Below are positions 62,604 to 64,000 of a stretch of DNA of 64,000 nt, piece by piece. The DNA comes from Simkaniaceae bacterium (GTDB lineage Bacteria; Chlamydiota; Chlamydiia; Chlamydiales; Simkaniaceae), in NCBI GenBank assembly GCA_018399055.1, contig CP073762.1, forward strand, positions 1,426,001 through 1,490,000. Direction: 5' to 3'. Each line of letters starts with the position of its first letter. Position 1 is the stretch's first letter. A program made the position numbers and the translations under genes. The notes beneath the pieces are model-generated. The model saw only the letters and a list, made by a program, of their open reading frames with translations. It made no database searches and was not told the DNA's origin.

Positions 62604-64000
62604 AAAACGATACAGGAACTCTCAATGAACTCTGGACAGGCCTCATTATCAAAGAACTTATTCACCATGGAATCCGATCTTTTTGCATCAGTCCCGGTGC
62701 CCGATCAACGCCTTTAACCGTTGCTGCAAATAGCCACCCCCTTTCTGAAACCTTTGTCCACTACGATGAGAGAGGAATGGCCTACCATGCTCTTGGCTAT
62801 GCCAAAGGGAGTGGACAACCTGTCGCTTTGATTGTAACCTCTGGAACGGCTGTTGGAAACCTCCTTCCTGCTGTTATGGAGGCCTATCATGACAACATTC
62901 CTCTCATCGTTTTATCCGCTGACCGCCCTCCTGAGCTCCGTGACTGTGGGGCCAATCAAACAACTGATCAAGTAAAGATTTTTTCAAATTTTGTTAAGTG
63001 GCAAGGAGACCTTCCCTGTCCTGACAGCAAAATCTCCCAAAGTTATATTGGAACAACGATTGCTCAAGCGATGAGCCACGCTCTAAGTGGACCTCAGGGA
63101 CCTGTTCATCTCAACTGTATGTTCCGCAAGCCCTTCCTTGACCTTGAAGGCTCTGCTCCCGTTTCATTGCACCTTTCAAGCCGCTCTGTCCATTCAGCTG
63201 AGACAACTCTCTCTCTTGGAAAAACCGTGCTTGACGAAAGCACTTTAGAACGTATTGCTGATGAACTTGCTGAGTATGAAAAAGGCTTGATTTTAGTCAG
63301 TGGAAGTACCCCTATCAAAGATGTGGAACAAATTTATAGTTTGTCGCGCACGTTGCAATGGCCTATTTTTCCTGATATTTTTTCTTCCGTTCGAAGCTAC
63401 GGAGGGGGGTATGGCGTTATCCCTCACTACGATCTACTCCTAAAAGCCATTGGTATCCATGAAGATTATGCTCCAGAGGCAATTTTGCAACTCGGGGATC
63501 GTTTTGTTTCCAGCAGACTAACCGATTGGATCTCATCGAAAAAACCAAAAGTTCACTGCCATATCTCTCCCCATAGTGACCGAAAGGATCCTATCCATTC
63601 AGTAACCCACAGAGCCTCTTCTGATCTTAATCATTTTCTCGATCACTTTCCCCGCTATTTTTCCGGACGTTCTCCTTCGAAGTGGTTTGAGACATGGAAA
63701 GAGCTTAACCAACTTACAAAAAAGGGAATTAAAAGCTATTTTGTCGAACATAATAGCTTTTCTGAGCCTCTCCTTTTTCACTCTCTTAAAGACAATATTC
63801 CCTTAAGAGCAGCTCTCTTCTTCTCCAATAGTATGAACGTCAGAAATGGCGACGCATTTTTTGCACCAGAGGGGCCTGTCGGGCCCATTTTTGGAAACCG
63901 AGGACTTTCAGGTATCGATGGAAATATTGCTACGGTCGCTGGAATTGCTCGGGGGAGCGGAAAACCTGTGATTGCATTTATAGGAGATCTCGCTTTCTTG
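62600..64000 (+). CDS. menD: SEPHCHC synthase, N-terminal 467 residues (cut by window end)
   Basis: MenD is a thiamine-diphosphate enzyme that joins 2-oxoglutarate and isochorismate. The sequence has the family start (N-E-L-W-T-G-L-I-I-K-E-L-I-H-H-G), S-P-G-A-R-S-T-P-L-T, D-E-R-G-M-A-Y-H-A-L-G-Y-A-K and S-G-T-A-V-G-N-L-L-P, and later the G-N-R-G-L-S-G-I-D-G segment near the cut. It runs open to base 64000, so the C-terminus is missing. The ATG overlaps the menF stop. Confidence 0.92.
   Translation, partial: MKNDTGTLNELWTGLIIKELIHHGIRSFCISPGARSTPLTVAANSHPLSETFVHYDERGMAYHALGYAKGSGQPVALIVTSGTAVGNLLPAVMEAYHDNIPLIVLSADRPPELRDCGANQTTDQVKIFSNFVKWQGDLPCPDSKISQSYIGTTIAQAMSHALSGPQGPVHLNCMFRKPFLDLEGSAPVSLHLSSRSVHSAETTLSLGKTVLDESTLERIADELAEYEKGLILVSGSTPIKDVEQIYSLSRTLQWPIFPDIFSSVRSYGGGYGVIPHYDLLLKAIGIHEDYAPEAILQLGDRFVSSRLTDWISSKKPKVHCHISPHSDRKDPIHSVTHRASSDLNHFLDHFPRYFSGRSPSKWFETWKELNQLTKKGIKSYFVEHNSFSEPLLFHSLKDNIPLRAALFFSNSMNVRNGDAFFAPEGPVGPIFGNRGLSGIDGNIATVAGIARGSGKPVIAFIGDLAFL

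Overview
This window looks like chromosome from a member of the Chlamydiae, most likely a chlamydia-like (environmental) lineage rather than Chlamydiaceae. The reasons are a dciA-gyrB-gyrA-tmk-holB cluster, lysine/meso-DAP synthesis through LL-diaminopimelate aminotransferase, several OppA-type lipoprotein paralogues, menaquinone genes, and eukaryote-like domains typical of an intracellular lifestyle. Unlike the reduced Chlamydiaceae, it carries glutathione synthesis, sulfate activation, L-aspartate oxidase and a D-Ala-D-Ala ligase that is not fused to MurC. The assignment is inferred from gene content only; no 16S rRNA is present and I do not name a species.

Layout. 1-10 kb: the start of an outer-membrane efflux lipoprotein, bifunctional glutathione synthetase, two overlapping OppA lipoproteins, a MATE exporter, a Mip-like FKBP lipoprotein, then small secreted or eukaryote-like proteins including a perfect RanBP2-type zinc finger and an SH2-like fold. 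10-15 kb: a 1161-residue protein with a substrate-binding domain but no signal peptide, and Ddl. 15-21 kb: a SprT-like protein, an acidic repeat protein, a release-factor-like protein, and the dapB-dapA-asd-dapL operon behind a cyclophilin. 22-23.4 kb: an IS630-type element sitting exactly inside a small P-loop kinase gene. 23.4-30.1 kb: two MFS transporters, ferrochelatase and a cysD-cysN sulfate-activation operon with a CBS protein. 30.5-34.5 kb: lineage-specific small genes, namely three tandem paralogues, a K+ channel and four small four-helix membrane proteins.

34.6-38.2 kb holds tRNA-Ser, infC-rpmI-rplT-pheS, and, in the place where thrS usually sits, a ThrRS-derived protein that has lost its editing and catalytic residues, followed by tRNA-Val. 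38.2-45 kb has nadB, an mnmM-like methyltransferase, folC, a PHP phosphoesterase, murB, nusB and mgtC. 45.1-47.8 kb encodes an 882-residue protein with a PI3/PI4-kinase-like C-terminal domain and a degenerate CX5R-phosphatase-like centre, a strong effector candidate. 47.9-53 kb has a DEDD exonuclease, a 165-bp foldback element with a 4-bp target duplication, and a four-gene MacAB/TolC-type export operon. 53-60 kb is holB-tmk-gyrA-gyrB-dciA (minus strand). 60.6-64 kb is the menaquinone set menG, menF, menD (the last cut by the window edge).

The most interesting material is the group of lineage-specific genes carrying host-like domains (SH2-like, RanBP2 zinc finger, PI-kinase-like), the ThrRS pseudoenzyme, the three-gene tandem family at 30.5-31.4 kb, and two transposable elements whose boundaries can be read to the base.
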